64,000 nucleotides of DNA from positions 3,321,001 through 3,385,000 of the forward strand of contig NZ_OY782507.1 in the NCBI RefSeq assembly GCF_963677725.1, given 5' to 3'. Source of the stretch: an uncultured Cohaesibacter sp. (lineage in GTDB: Bacteria; Pseudomonadota; Alphaproteobacteria; Rhizobiales; Cohaesibacteraceae). Each line of letters starts with the position of its first letter. Positions within the stretch are counted from its first letter, which is position 1. Of this stretch, positions 18,310 through 28,210 are shown piece after piece. The notes under the pieces are model-generated. The model did not search any database and had not been told where the DNA came from. It was given only the letters and a program-made list of their open reading frames with translations. The translations under genes and the position numbers were made by a program.

Positions 18310-19818
18310 ATGCTTGAATATGTTTCTATCGTTCTCTCTTTTGAATCGCTGCTGACCATTTTCGTTGGCACCGTAGCTGGTGTTGCTATTGGCGGCATGC
18401 CCGGTTTGACGGCAACCATGGCAGTGGGTCTTCTGGTGCCGTTTACCTACACCATGGATCCGACCCCGGGGCTGATGTTGCTTGGCGGCATCTATTGTGG
18501 TGCGATGTATGGTGGTTCGATCCCGGCAATTCTGCTGAACACGCCCGGTACACCTGCTGCGGTCGCAACGGCCATCGAAGGGTATCGCATGAGCCGCAAT
18601 GGCAGGGCAGGCGTGGCGCTCAAGACGTCGGTCGTGGCCTCTTTTTGCGGTGGTAGCTTTTCTGCGCTCATTCTGCTGCTGTTTGCGCCCTTTCTTGCGA
18701 TGCAGGCTTTGAAATTCGGACCTGCGGAGACCTTTTTGCTGGCGCTTATGGGATTGGCCGGGATCGTGTCCATTGCAGATGAGAATTCCTCTTTGATCAA
18801 GGCTCTGATTGCCGGATTGATCGGGATGATCATCGCGATTGTCGGCACTGACGATATGTCCGGTAGCCTGCGCTACACGATGGGCATGATCGAACTGGTC
18901 GATGGCATCGACTTCATGCCTGCCTTGATTGGCCTGTTCTCGATGATCCAGATGCTTGAACTGGCTGGGATGCACAAGCAATCAATCGACACATCGCTCT
19001 TGGAAAAGGCCAGCAAGAGAGAGCCTTTGCCCAAAGGCATCAAGAAATTCATCGCCTTGGGGTCTGCTACGGGCACTGTTATCGGTATTTTGCCGGGCGA
19101 AGGCGCAACTATCGCAGCCTTCATTTCCTACAATTTCTCCAAACGCATCTCCAAGGTCAAAGAGATGTTCGGCAAAGGCAATCCGGAGGGTATTGCTGCC
19201 GCAGAGGCAGGCAATAACGGCTGTGTTGGTGGCTCGCTGGTGCCCACACTCACACTTGGTATTCCGGGTAATTCGGTGGCTGCCGCGTTGATGGGGGCGT
19301 TTATCATTCACGGAATGATCCCCGGGCCGGAATTGTTCACCGAATATGCGGACCGAACTTATCCGTTCATTATTTCCCTGTTCGTTGCGAATGGTGTGTT
19401 CTTGCTGGTCGGGATCATGTTTGCCCCGTATCTTGCCCGCGTTGCTTTGGTGCCGCCTGCATTGATGGTGCCTGTCGTCAGCGCATTTGCCGTGCTTGGC
19501 TCCTATGCCCTTAACAATTCGGTGTTTGATGTCTACCTGATGATTGCGTTTGCCGTGGGCGGGTTGGTGCTCAGAAAAGTGGGCTATTCACTCGAAGCGC
19601 TGATTCTGGGCCTGATCCTTGGTCCCATCGCAGAAGGTGGATTCTCGCAAGGCATGATTATTGGTCATGGATCACCTTGGGTCTTTTTTGAAAGCAACAT
19701 CGCCAAGGTTATGTGGTTCATCATCTTCATCCTCTTGGTGCCACCGCTCTATAGCTACTTCAAGACGATGCGGCATCACCATAACGGGACCGGCTCGGAC
19801 AATGAACAGGCTGGATGA
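18310..19818 (+). CDS. tctA: TctA large membrane subunit of the tripartite tricarboxylate transporter
   Basis: A 502-residue protein with about 11-12 membrane helices. The family signature is present: GGMPGLTATMAVGLLVPFT near residue 28, YGGSIPAILLNTPGTPAAVA near 70-89, and a second-half copy GGSLVPTLTLGIPGNSVAA near 308. TctA forms the Na+-coupled translocation path. It begins 15 bases after tctB. A second, different tctA lies at the right edge of this window. Confidence 0.93.
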   Translation: MLEYVSIVLSFESLLTIFVGTVAGVAIGGMPGLTATMAVGLLVPFTYTMDPTPGLMLLGGIYCGAMYGGSIPAILLNTPGTPAAVATAIEGYRMSRNGRAGVALKTSVVASFCGGSFSALILLLFAPFLAMQALKFGPAETFLLALMGLAGIVSIADENSSLIKALIAGLIGMIIAIVGTDDMSGSLRYTMGMIELVDGIDFMPALIGLFSMIQMLELAGMHKQSIDTSLLEKASKREPLPKGIKKFIALGSATGTVIGILPGEGATIAAFISYNFSKRISKVKEMFGKGNPEGIAAAEAGNNGCVGGSLVPTLTLGIPGNSVAAALMGAFIIHGMIPGPELFTEYADRTYPFIISLFVANGVFLLVGIMFAPYLARVALVPPALMVPVVSAFAVLGSYALNNSVFDVYLMIAFAVGGLVLRKVGYSLEALILGLILGPIAEGGFSQGMIIGHGSPWVFFESNIAKVMWFIIFILLVPPLYSYFKTMRHHHNGTGSDNEQAG

Positions 19819-19860
19819 TGTCATACGGCAAGTGTGTGTCATGATCAGCGTTGCTTGAAT

Positions 19861-19892
19861 GGTCCTCCGTTTTGCTTGGCCTACGGAGGGCC
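19861..19892 (+). terminator. Hairpin downstream of tctA
   Basis: GGTCCTCCGT (19861-19870) pairs with ACGGAGGGCC (19883-19892) with one G-U pair and a 12-base loop. It lies 43 bases after the tctA stop. No T-run follows, so it may be a weak terminator or 3' stabiliser. Confidence 0.4.
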
Positions 19893-19955
19893 AGTTCACC
19901 GCGTCGTCTGGCTTGAGGACGCAGTCGAACAATTGAAGCCATAACGAAAAAGCGT

Positions 19956-20006
19956 CTTCCGCCCCCGGCTGCAGGATTATTCAAATCCATTTGCCGAGGG
20001 CGGAAG
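19956..20006 (-). terminator. Rho-independent terminator of the minus-strand DhaK-DhaL gene
   Basis: CTTCCGCCCCCGGC (19956-19969) pairs with GCCGAGGGCGGAAG (19993-20006) with one mismatch. Read on the minus strand, the stem is followed within four bases by TTTTT. It lies 38 bases beyond the kinase stop codon. Confidence 0.75.
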
Positions 20007-20043
20007 GCGCGTATCAGTCCTGTCGCCAGTGCGTCATGGCACC

Positions 20044-21804
<1,761 letters not shown>

Positions 21805-21894
21805 GTCTTCCTCCTTAATTGACAAGCCTCGTGCGTCTACGCAACACAAGGACTTGATTTGGCAGCATGGCGGACCTGCCTATGACCCAATTCC

Positions 21895-22848
21895 TCAGGT
21901 TTCATAGAGCAACGCCCGCGCAACTGTTTCGTCTGTTACCAGCCGATTGACAAACTTCCCGCGCAGAATGGCGCGGATGATTGGCAGCTTGCTCCGCCCG
22001 CCGGATGCGAGGATCGAAACAGGCTTTTCGCGTATCTTTTCAACGGGAAGTGCCATAATTGAACGATTGAGCGGGTGATCGATGACATTGCCCGCCGGGT
22101 CCAGAAAGAAACCTAGAATGGAGCCAACGGCATCTTTTTCGAGCAGCTCCGGCAGGGCCTGCTTGACGCGTGGCAGACCCATGATTTTTGAGCGATGCGT
22201 AAGGTCGGCACAAGAAATCAGACACGGCTGAACCTCTTCGGCGTGCTGCATCGCTTCCATCAGCATTTCATCCTGCAGAAAGGAATCCCGGTCGGAACTC
22301 GTCCGGCAGTAGATGGGGGCGGTGAGCGAAAAGCACTCCACGTCGATGGCATTGGCCATGGCAGTTGCCACCTCGGTGGTGTCATTGCCCGAACCGCGTG
22401 TTATCGCGCCCATGAGCCCGACGACATGGGACAGGTTGCCATGACGTCCACTCAGGCGGCGAACCGAATGGCTGAGCGTCTTGCCCCAGCCAATTCCGAC
22501 GCCATCATAGCGGCCCATGTGGTTTTCGAGCATGAGGCCCGCAGCTTCACCAATCGTGCGCTGGTTTTCGTCAAAATCCTCAACCGCAGGCAGCACGGCC
22601 GCCTCTTCAAGGCCGTAGCGTTGTTTGAGGGCTTCCTCCAGCTTGACGCAATCGACCAGCGGCAATCGCAAATCCACGACGACCGATCCGTCGGTTCGGA
22701 TCTGACCGATAATCCGATTGACCCGCAAGCGCGTCACCTGGAGCTTGTCAGCGATCTGCTGTTGGGTCATCCCGCCGACGAAATAGAACCAGGCGATGCG
22801 CGCCCTCAGAAGGTCCGCTTCTGTATCTTGTGACTGTATGTTTTTCAT
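21895..22848 (-). CDS. SorC-family sugar-responsive transcriptional regulator
   Basis: A 317-residue protein with an N-terminal helix-turn-helix (MTQQQIADKLQVTRLRVNRI, about residues 27-46) and a C-terminal sugar-phosphate sensing domain (about 60-315) with GIGWGKTL and LASGGRSKLPII typical of the SorC/DeoR sugar-binding fold. Such proteins respond to a phosphorylated intermediate of the pathway they control. Its gene overlaps the SIS gene by 4 bp and precedes the DhaK-DhaL kinase, so it most likely controls both arms of this divergent sugar locus through sites between 23397 and 23584. Confidence 0.9.
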   Translation of the reverse strand: MKNIQSQDTEADLLRARIAWFYFVGGMTQQQIADKLQVTRLRVNRIIGQIRTDGSVVVDLRLPLVDCVKLEEALKQRYGLEEAAVLPAVEDFDENQRTIGEAAGLMLENHMGRYDGVGIGWGKTLSHSVRRLSGRHGNLSHVVGLMGAITRGSGNDTTEVATAMANAIDVECFSLTAPIYCRTSSDRDSFLQDEMLMEAMQHAEEVQPCLISCADLTHRSKIMGLPRVKQALPELLEKDAVGSILGFFLDPAGNVIDHPLNRSIMALPVEKIREKPVSILASGGRSKLPIIRAILRGKFVNRLVTDETVARALLYET

Positions 22849-23396
22849 TCGAGATTTGTATGGTTGTGTCGCATATCATCTGTGCTGATCGCAAGGAGTT
22901 GCTTCAGCTTTAAAAGTAAACACTCGAATACTACATACTGCGCGCCCTCGTAAAGCGAACCCATCGGCAATGTCGAGCTTTTGGACCCCATGTCATCCGC
23001 CATGGTTTGGGCGGGTATGACCAGAACCTGATCGGCCGACATGGCACAGGCACCATCCGGTTGAGCGGTGATGCACAGGGTTTTGGCGCCGGCTTCCTTT
23101 GCGGTGTCGATCAGGGCGGCGACGGTGGAAAAATATCCCGGACCTGCTGAAACAATAAGTAGATCTCCGGCGCCCAGTGGTGGTGTCGTCATGTCTCCCA
23201 CCACAGAGACCTTCAACCCGAGATGGAAGAGACGCATGGCAAATCCCTTGATTTGCAGTCCTTCCCTACCGACGCCATACAATGCGATTCTGTTCGCCGA
23301 ACGGACCGTTTCAACAACCTCATCGCAGTTTTTTTCATCCAATTTTTCAACGACTTGAGCAAGTTCTGCGAGTGCATTTCGGCATAGCGTCTTCAT
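22845..23396 (-). CDS. SIS-domain sugar phosphate isomerase, hexulose-6-phosphate isomerase-like
   Basis: A 183-residue single SIS domain protein resembling 6-phospho-3-hexuloisomerase in size and layout. It has IALYGVGREGLQIKGFAMRL at about 34-53 (phosphosugar loop), the second loop LLIVSAGPGYFSTV, and a conserved helical C-terminus YEGAQYVVFECLLLKLKQLL. These enzymes interconvert aldose and ketose phosphates. The start is chosen for GGGAGG eight bases upstream; the frame extends 54 codons further without support. It is the first gene of the minus-strand arm and overlaps the SorC gene. The actual substrate is probably a small-chain ketose phosphate made by the nearby kinases. Confidence 0.82.
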   Translation of the reverse strand: MKTLCRNALAELAQVVEKLDEKNCDEVVETVRSANRIALYGVGREGLQIKGFAMRLFHLGLKVSVVGDMTTPPLGAGDLLIVSAGPGYFSTVAALIDTAKEAGAKTLCITAQPDGACAMSADQVLVIPAQTMADDMGSKSSTLPMGSLYEGAQYVVFECLLLKLKQLLAISTDDMRHNHTNLE

Positions 23397-23477
23397 GGTT
23401 TCAGTCCCTCCCGAATTTGAAAAATGCGGCTTTTTGTTCAGCTGTGACAGCGCAACAGTAACATATGTATTTTTTGA

Positions 23478-23506
23478 TTTACATCTGAAATTCCCTACCC
23501 TATACT
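23478..23506 (+). promoter_or_regulatory. Sigma-70-type promoter of the sugar ABC operon
   Basis: TTTACA (23478-23483), a 17-base spacer and TATACT (23501-23506) fit the -35/-10 consensus closely. The predicted start near 23513 gives a leader of about 70 bases before the binding-protein ATG. It lies in the 188-bp divergent region where the SorC regulator would act. Confidence 0.55.
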
Positions 23507-23584
23507 CTTTTTTGCAGGCGCAGTTCAGGAGGCACAGAATGTCGTTGTCATTGTGCAAAACTCACCTGCATTTGGAGGACAAAC

Positions 23585-24532
23585 ATGAAAAAACTTACAG
23601 TTGCACTACTCGCAACCATCGCAATTGCGTTGCCTCAGATCGCTGTGGCCGCAGACAATGCCGGGATGGAGAAAAAAGACAGTTACCGCTTCGTGATCAT
23701 TCCTAAAGTCGTCCATCCATGGTTCGACCTGGTGAATGACGGCGCCAAGCAGGCCGCCGCAGTCATCGAAGCCCAGACCGGCTCCAAAGTTCAAATTGAT
23801 TACAGCGCCCCGCAGCAGGCGGACGTCGTTCAGCAAAACCAGATCGTGGAAAGCTCGATTTCAACGCGTCCTGACGGGATCGCGATCGACCTTCTCGATG
23901 GCAGCGGCAACCGTGCATCCTTGGAAGATGCCGTCGGGCAGGGCATCCCGGTTACCGTCTTTGACTCGGTCCCACCCGAAGGCATGAACCTGACGTCCAT
24001 CGGCAATGATTTCTGTGAGCAGGCTTCCATCGCATCCCATCGTCTTGCAAAACTGCTTGGTGAAAAAGGAGAAGTCGCCATCATGATGGGCGTGCCGACC
24101 GCACCAAACCATGCAATCCGTGCAGAATGCCATCAGAAAGTCTTTGACAGCTATCCTGACATCAAGGTTGTCGCAACCGGTATTGATAATGACAGCATCG
24201 AAACTGCCCAGAAGCAGGCTGCCGCGATCATGCAGGCCAATCCGAACCTGAAAGGCTGGGTCGCATGTGATGCTGCCGGTCCAATCGGTATCGGCCAGGC
24301 CATTCAGGAAGCCGGCAAAGTTGGCGACGTGCAGATGGTGGGGCTTGATAACCTTCCCGAAATGCTGCAGCTGATCCGCGACGGTGTTGCCGACAGTTCT
24401 TCCTCTACCAAGCCGCAGATGCAGGGCTATTGGGCCGTCATGGCCATGTGGCAGCAGTCGATGGGTCTTCAGACACCCAAATATATCGACACCGGCATTG
24501 CAGTCCTGACCAAGGACAATGTTGGCGAGTGA
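23585..24532 (+). CDS. Sugar ABC transporter periplasmic binding protein
   Basis: A 315-residue ribose-binding-protein-like (Peripla_BP_4) protein. The signal peptide ends IAVAA/DNAG at about residue 23. The mature fold has the opening strand RFVIIPKVVHPWFD, the hinge-facing PDGIAIDLLDGSG and the late GDVQMVGLDNLPEMLQLIRDG. GGAGGA lies 6-7 bases before the ATG. It should capture a pentose- or tetrose-like sugar or polyol for the ATPase and permease encoded downstream; a GC-rich hairpin after its stop probably gives it higher expression. Confidence 0.9.
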   Translation: MKKLTVALLATIAIALPQIAVAADNAGMEKKDSYRFVIIPKVVHPWFDLVNDGAKQAAAVIEAQTGSKVQIDYSAPQQADVVQQNQIVESSISTRPDGIAIDLLDGSGNRASLEDAVGQGIPVTVFDSVPPEGMNLTSIGNDFCEQASIASHRLAKLLGEKGEVAIMMGVPTAPNHAIRAECHQKVFDSYPDIKVVATGIDNDSIETAQKQAAAIMQANPNLKGWVACDAAGPIGIGQAIQEAGKVGDVQMVGLDNLPEMLQLIRDGVADSSSSTKPQMQGYWAVMAMWQQSMGLQTPKYIDTGIAVLTKDNVGE

Positions 24533-24542
24533 TGTCTCTAAG

Positions 24543-24574
24543 GCCCGGTGGACGGTAAGCTCCGCTCACCGGGC
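24543..24574 (+). promoter_or_regulatory. Intercistronic hairpin after the sugar-binding protein gene
   Basis: GCCCGGTG (24543-24550) pairs perfectly with CACCGGGC (24567-24574), loop 16 bases, no T-run. It lies 10 bases beyond the stop. Such stem-loops in binding-protein operons block 3' decay and raise binding-protein mRNA relative to the rest. Confidence 0.55.
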
Positions 24575-24702
24575 TACTCCATCCGAATAAAGCCCGCATT
24601 GCTGATCATCCGATCCATCGGAAGAGACTGCCGCCAAGGCGGCTTCCCATCTATATCGCCACGTCTTTGTGCGAGTGCGTGGCACAGCCTTGAGACATTA
24701 TC

Positions 24703-26214
24703 ATGGCCTTTCTCGAAGTCGAAGACCTGACGCGCGACTATCCCGGCGTCCGAGCGTTGAGCGAAGTCACCCTCAAGCTTGAGTTGGGTCGCGTTCATAT
24801 TCTGGCGGGAGAAAACGGCGCTGGAAAATCCACTCTCGTAAAGCTGGTGACTGGAACTGACACTCCAAGCGGCGGACGAATCCTGATTGACGGTCAGGAT
24901 GCGCATCTCAATCCGGATCTGCACCGGTTTGTCGCCTATGTGCCTCAGGAGCTAAACCTTTTCCCGCATCTCTCTGTTTCCGAGAATCTGTTCCTACCCT
25001 ACAATCGCTCCAGCCTGTCCGGGCGGTTGGTGAACCGGCGACAGATGGATATTGAAGCGCAGAAATATCTTGATCGCTTCGCCATTTCGGCCGGTCCGGG
25101 CGAATTGGTTCGCGACATTTCCGTTCCCGAGAAGCAGCTTTTGCAGATTGCCCGGGCATCGGTCAATTCAGACATGAAGGTGCTGATCCTTGATGAGCCG
25201 ACATCCTCTCTGACATCCTCGGAGATTGAACGGGTGCTGGATATAATCAAGGCTTTCCGTGATCAGAACCATGCCATCGTGTTCATTTCTCACAAGATCG
25301 ACGAAGTGCTGGCCATCGGCGACGACTATACGGTCCTGCGCAACGGCAAAAAGGTTGTCGACGGGCAGATTGCCGACATCGACGAGGCTGGCCTCATCAA
25401 GGCCATGTCAGGGGAAGAATTGGCGTCCAGCAAGCATTTCCAACCCGAAATTCCCGCCGGGCAAGCCGAGCAGGAGCCTATTCTTGAAGTCTCCGGGCTT
25501 AATGGCCCCATGTTTGAAGATGTTTCGTTCGAGCTCAAACGTGGCGAGATCCTCGGATTTGCCGGACTTCTTGGTGCCGGGCGCTCAGAGGTGATGCAGA
25601 CGATCTTTGGCTATCTCAAGGCCAAGAGCGGCGATGTTAAACTCGAGGGTTCTCCCTTCGCGTTGGGCAAAACCAGCCGTTCTGTTCGCTCTGGTATTCT
25701 CTATCTGTCTGAGGAGCGAAAGCTCCACGGCATTCTGCCGCAACTGAGATTGCGGGAAAATATCGGCATCTCGATTCTGGATCAGATTGCCAGCTGGACC
25801 GGCATCAATCTGGCCTCGGAGCGCGTCAAAGTGCGTGACATCGTGAAGGTCTACGACATCAAGGCAGCGGGCATTTCGCAGCAAATGTCGCATCTGTCCG
25901 GTGGCAACCAGCAAAAGGCCATCATTGGTCGGGCAATGGCAACGACCCCCAAGCTGATCATCTTTGATGAGCCGACCAAGGGGATCGATGTCCGGACCAA
26001 AAGCGAAATCTACAAGATCATGAAACGTCTCGCCGAAGAAGGCGTCGGTATCATTTTGGTGTCGTCGGAAATGGACGAGCTGCGGAAATGCGCCAACCGC
26101 ATCGTCACGATGTATTCGGGCAAAGTGACTGGATGTTTCGAAACCTCAACCACAAATAACGAGACCCTGCTTGGTGCAATGTTCGGGTCGGAGGCAAACT
26201 CAGATGCAGCCTAA
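24703..26214 (+). CDS. Sugar ABC transporter ATP-binding protein with two ABC domains
   Basis: A 503-residue RbsA/XylG-type protein. The first ABC domain (about 1-235) has Walker A GENGAGKST and Walker B VLILDEPTSSL. The second (about 250-495) has the degenerate Walker A GLLGAGRSE that is normal for this family, signature HLSGGNQQKAIIGRAM and Walker B LIIFDEPTKGID. It energises import by the adjacent permease. Its 3' end overlaps the permease start by 11 bp. Confidence 0.93.
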   Translation: MAFLEVEDLTRDYPGVRALSEVTLKLELGRVHILAGENGAGKSTLVKLVTGTDTPSGGRILIDGQDAHLNPDLHRFVAYVPQELNLFPHLSVSENLFLPYNRSSLSGRLVNRRQMDIEAQKYLDRFAISAGPGELVRDISVPEKQLLQIARASVNSDMKVLILDEPTSSLTSSEIERVLDIIKAFRDQNHAIVFISHKIDEVLAIGDDYTVLRNGKKVVDGQIADIDEAGLIKAMSGEELASSKHFQPEIPAGQAEQEPILEVSGLNGPMFEDVSFELKRGEILGFAGLLGAGRSEVMQTIFGYLKAKSGDVKLEGSPFALGKTSRSVRSGILYLSEERKLHGILPQLRLRENIGISILDQIASWTGINLASERVKVRDIVKVYDIKAAGISQQMSHLSGGNQQKAIIGRAMATTPKLIIFDEPTKGIDVRTKSEIYKIMKRLAEEGVGIILVSSEMDELRKCANRIVTMYSGKVTGCFETSTTNNETLLGAMFGSEANSDAA

Positions 26215-27166
26215 TCCTTTCCTGTCTGTGTTACGCAACCCGCTTGTGGGCGTCTTCGTCGCGTTGCTGGTGATCTTTGTCATTTCGGCCATGACTTCTC
26301 CCTATTTTCTGACCTCCTACAACATGTCCGTGGTCGCGCGCTCGCTGGCATTCGTCGGGCTGATCACCATCGGCCAGTCGATGCTGATGATCCTTGGTGA
26401 ACTTGATTTGTCCCTCGGTGTCATCGGGGGGCTTTGCGGTGTCGTCAGCGGCATGCTGATGGTCAATCTGGGGCTGGATCCCTGGCTTTCCATGGCGCTG
26501 TGCCTGACCCTTGGGGCCGCTCTTGGGTGCTTTAACGGCTTGATGGTCACGTTTCTCAAACTGCATTCGCTCGTTCTGACCATCGGTACGGCCGGTGTCT
26601 TCGGGGGCGCCAATCTGGTGCTGACCAAGGGGGTTGCCATCACCAACATCCCCAAGGAAATCCAGTTCCTTGGCCGCGGTGATTTGTTTGGCATTCCCAT
26701 GCCCTTCATCGTCATGTTCGTCGTTCTTGTCGTTGCGTCCTTTGTGATCATGAAGACACCTTTCGGTCGATACATCTATGCCATTGGCGACAACACCCCG
26801 GCCGCCCGCATGCTGGGGATCAAGGTTGATACGGTGCGCGTCCTCGTCTTTACCATTGCAGGGATGCTTGCAGCACTTGCCGGTCTTTTGATGGTGACCC
26901 GCCTTGGCACCGCACAGCCTTCAATCGGTGAGACATGGGTCCTGCCTCCAATTGCAGCCTCGGTTATTGGCGGTGTTGCCACCACCGGCGGCGTTGGTAC
27001 GCCTCTTGGCGCTATTCTGGGCGCTGCGATCATCGGCGTTATCGAGAATATCATCGTGCTGTTTGGGGTCTCGCCTTACTGGCAAGGGGTTGTAAGCGGC
27101 TTCATCGTGGTTCTGGCGATCTCGTTTGACTCGATCTCGCGTCGCTATATTCGCGGAGACCGCTAG
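26204..27166 (+). CDS. Sugar ABC transporter permease (RbsC-type)
   Basis: A 320-residue protein with 8-10 hydrophobic helices and the family motif GRYIYAIGDNTPAARMLGIK, which contacts the ATPase, at about 193-212. Start ATG 26204 is chosen because GGAGG lies 9 bases upstream, inside the end of the ATPase gene. It forms the membrane channel of the importer. No second permease gene is present, consistent with a homodimer as in ribose transporters. Confidence 0.92.
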   Translation: MQPNPFLSVLRNPLVGVFVALLVIFVISAMTSPYFLTSYNMSVVARSLAFVGLITIGQSMLMILGELDLSLGVIGGLCGVVSGMLMVNLGLDPWLSMALCLTLGAALGCFNGLMVTFLKLHSLVLTIGTAGVFGGANLVLTKGVAITNIPKEIQFLGRGDLFGIPMPFIVMFVVLVVASFVIMKTPFGRYIYAIGDNTPAARMLGIKVDTVRVLVFTIAGMLAALAGLLMVTRLGTAQPSIGETWVLPPIAASVIGGVATTGGVGTPLGAILGAAIIGVIENIIVLFGVSPYWQGVVSGFIVVLAISFDSISRRYIRGDR

Positions 27167-27250
27167 GCGGAAGGCTATCAATCGATAGACATGGTTCTGG
27201 GCGGCACGTTTCGCCCAGACGACCCGAAGATCTGACCTTGGGAGGAAAAT

Positions 27251-28132
27251 ATGAAACTTGGTTTGAACCTGTCTTTTGCCATCAAACGCTGGATCGAGCC
27301 TGAACGACTGGCTGCACTGGTCGCAGACGATCTGGACACCCGGTATGTACAGTTCACATGGGACCTTGTGGATCCGTCCTGGCCTGAGGCTGCGCGCGAC
27401 GCTCTTGCACGCGCTTATGCCAAGGCCTTTAAGAATGCCGGTGTGATCATCGAAAGCTCGTTTGGGGGGCTTGCCTCTTATACCTACAACCATCTGCTTG
27501 CTCCGACCCCTGAACTCAGGGTTCTTGGCAAGCAACATCTGCAAAATGCCATCGACATGACCGCGGCCATGGATGTGCCTTGCGCCGGTATGCCTTTTGG
27601 CTCCTTCAGTGCGGATGACGCGGCCAATCCGGCCCGCCGGGAAGAGATTTACAAAATGGCGCTCGAAGCCTATGTCGATCTCACCCGCCATGCCAAAAAA
27701 CAGGGATTGAGCATGTTGATGGTGGAACCGGTGCCTCTGGCAACGGAATTTCCCTCTTCCGCGATGGATGCCTTGCGCTTGATGAAAGATCTCGACGGTC
27801 AGACCGATATTCCCGTTCGGTTGTGCGTCGACTGGGGTCATGCGCTTTTCAAACCGCTCTTTGGCGACAAGGCCGATATGGACTATTGGATGGAAACCTG
27901 TGGCTCCTATATCGGGGCATTCCATTTGCAGCAGACCGATGGACTATATGACCGGCACTGGAATTTCACGCACGATGGCATTATTACGCCGCAATTGCTC
28001 AGTGATTTCTGGGATCGTCACGACCTCAAGGATCAGACCTGCTTCCTTGAAATCATCTATGCGTTCGAAGAGACTGATGAGTTTGTTCTTTCCGACATGA
28101 AAGAAGCGATGGCGATGTTCAAGAAGGTTTGA
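27251..28132 (+). CDS. TIM-barrel sugar phosphate isomerase/epimerase
   Basis: A 293-residue xylose-isomerase-like barrel. Putative metal ligands are Glu in MVEPVPLATE, Asp in CVDWGHA, His in GAFHLQQTD and Glu in FLEIIYAFEE. GGGAGGA lies just upstream. Family members act on free sugars or sugar phosphates; relatives next to DhaK-type kinases include the tetrulose-phosphate epimerases and isomerases of erythritol and threitol catabolism, which is a plausible but unproven role here. It is encoded between the sugar permease and the second DhaK-DhaL kinase in one operon. Confidence 0.82.
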   Translation: MKLGLNLSFAIKRWIEPERLAALVADDLDTRYVQFTWDLVDPSWPEAARDALARAYAKAFKNAGVIIESSFGGLASYTYNHLLAPTPELRVLGKQHLQNAIDMTAAMDVPCAGMPFGSFSADDAANPARREEIYKMALEAYVDLTRHAKKQGLSMLMVEPVPLATEFPSSAMDALRLMKDLDGQTDIPVRLCVDWGHALFKPLFGDKADMDYWMETCGSYIGAFHLQQTDGLYDRHWNFTHDGIITPQLLSDFWDRHDLKDQTCFLEIIYAFEETDEFVLSDMKEAMAMFKKV

Positions 28133-28210
28133 CAGACCGGTTCGAAAGCATCTTAGATAGATCTGAAAACGGGACAGACCACAGCCATTCGAACATAGAA
28201 GTCAACTCCA

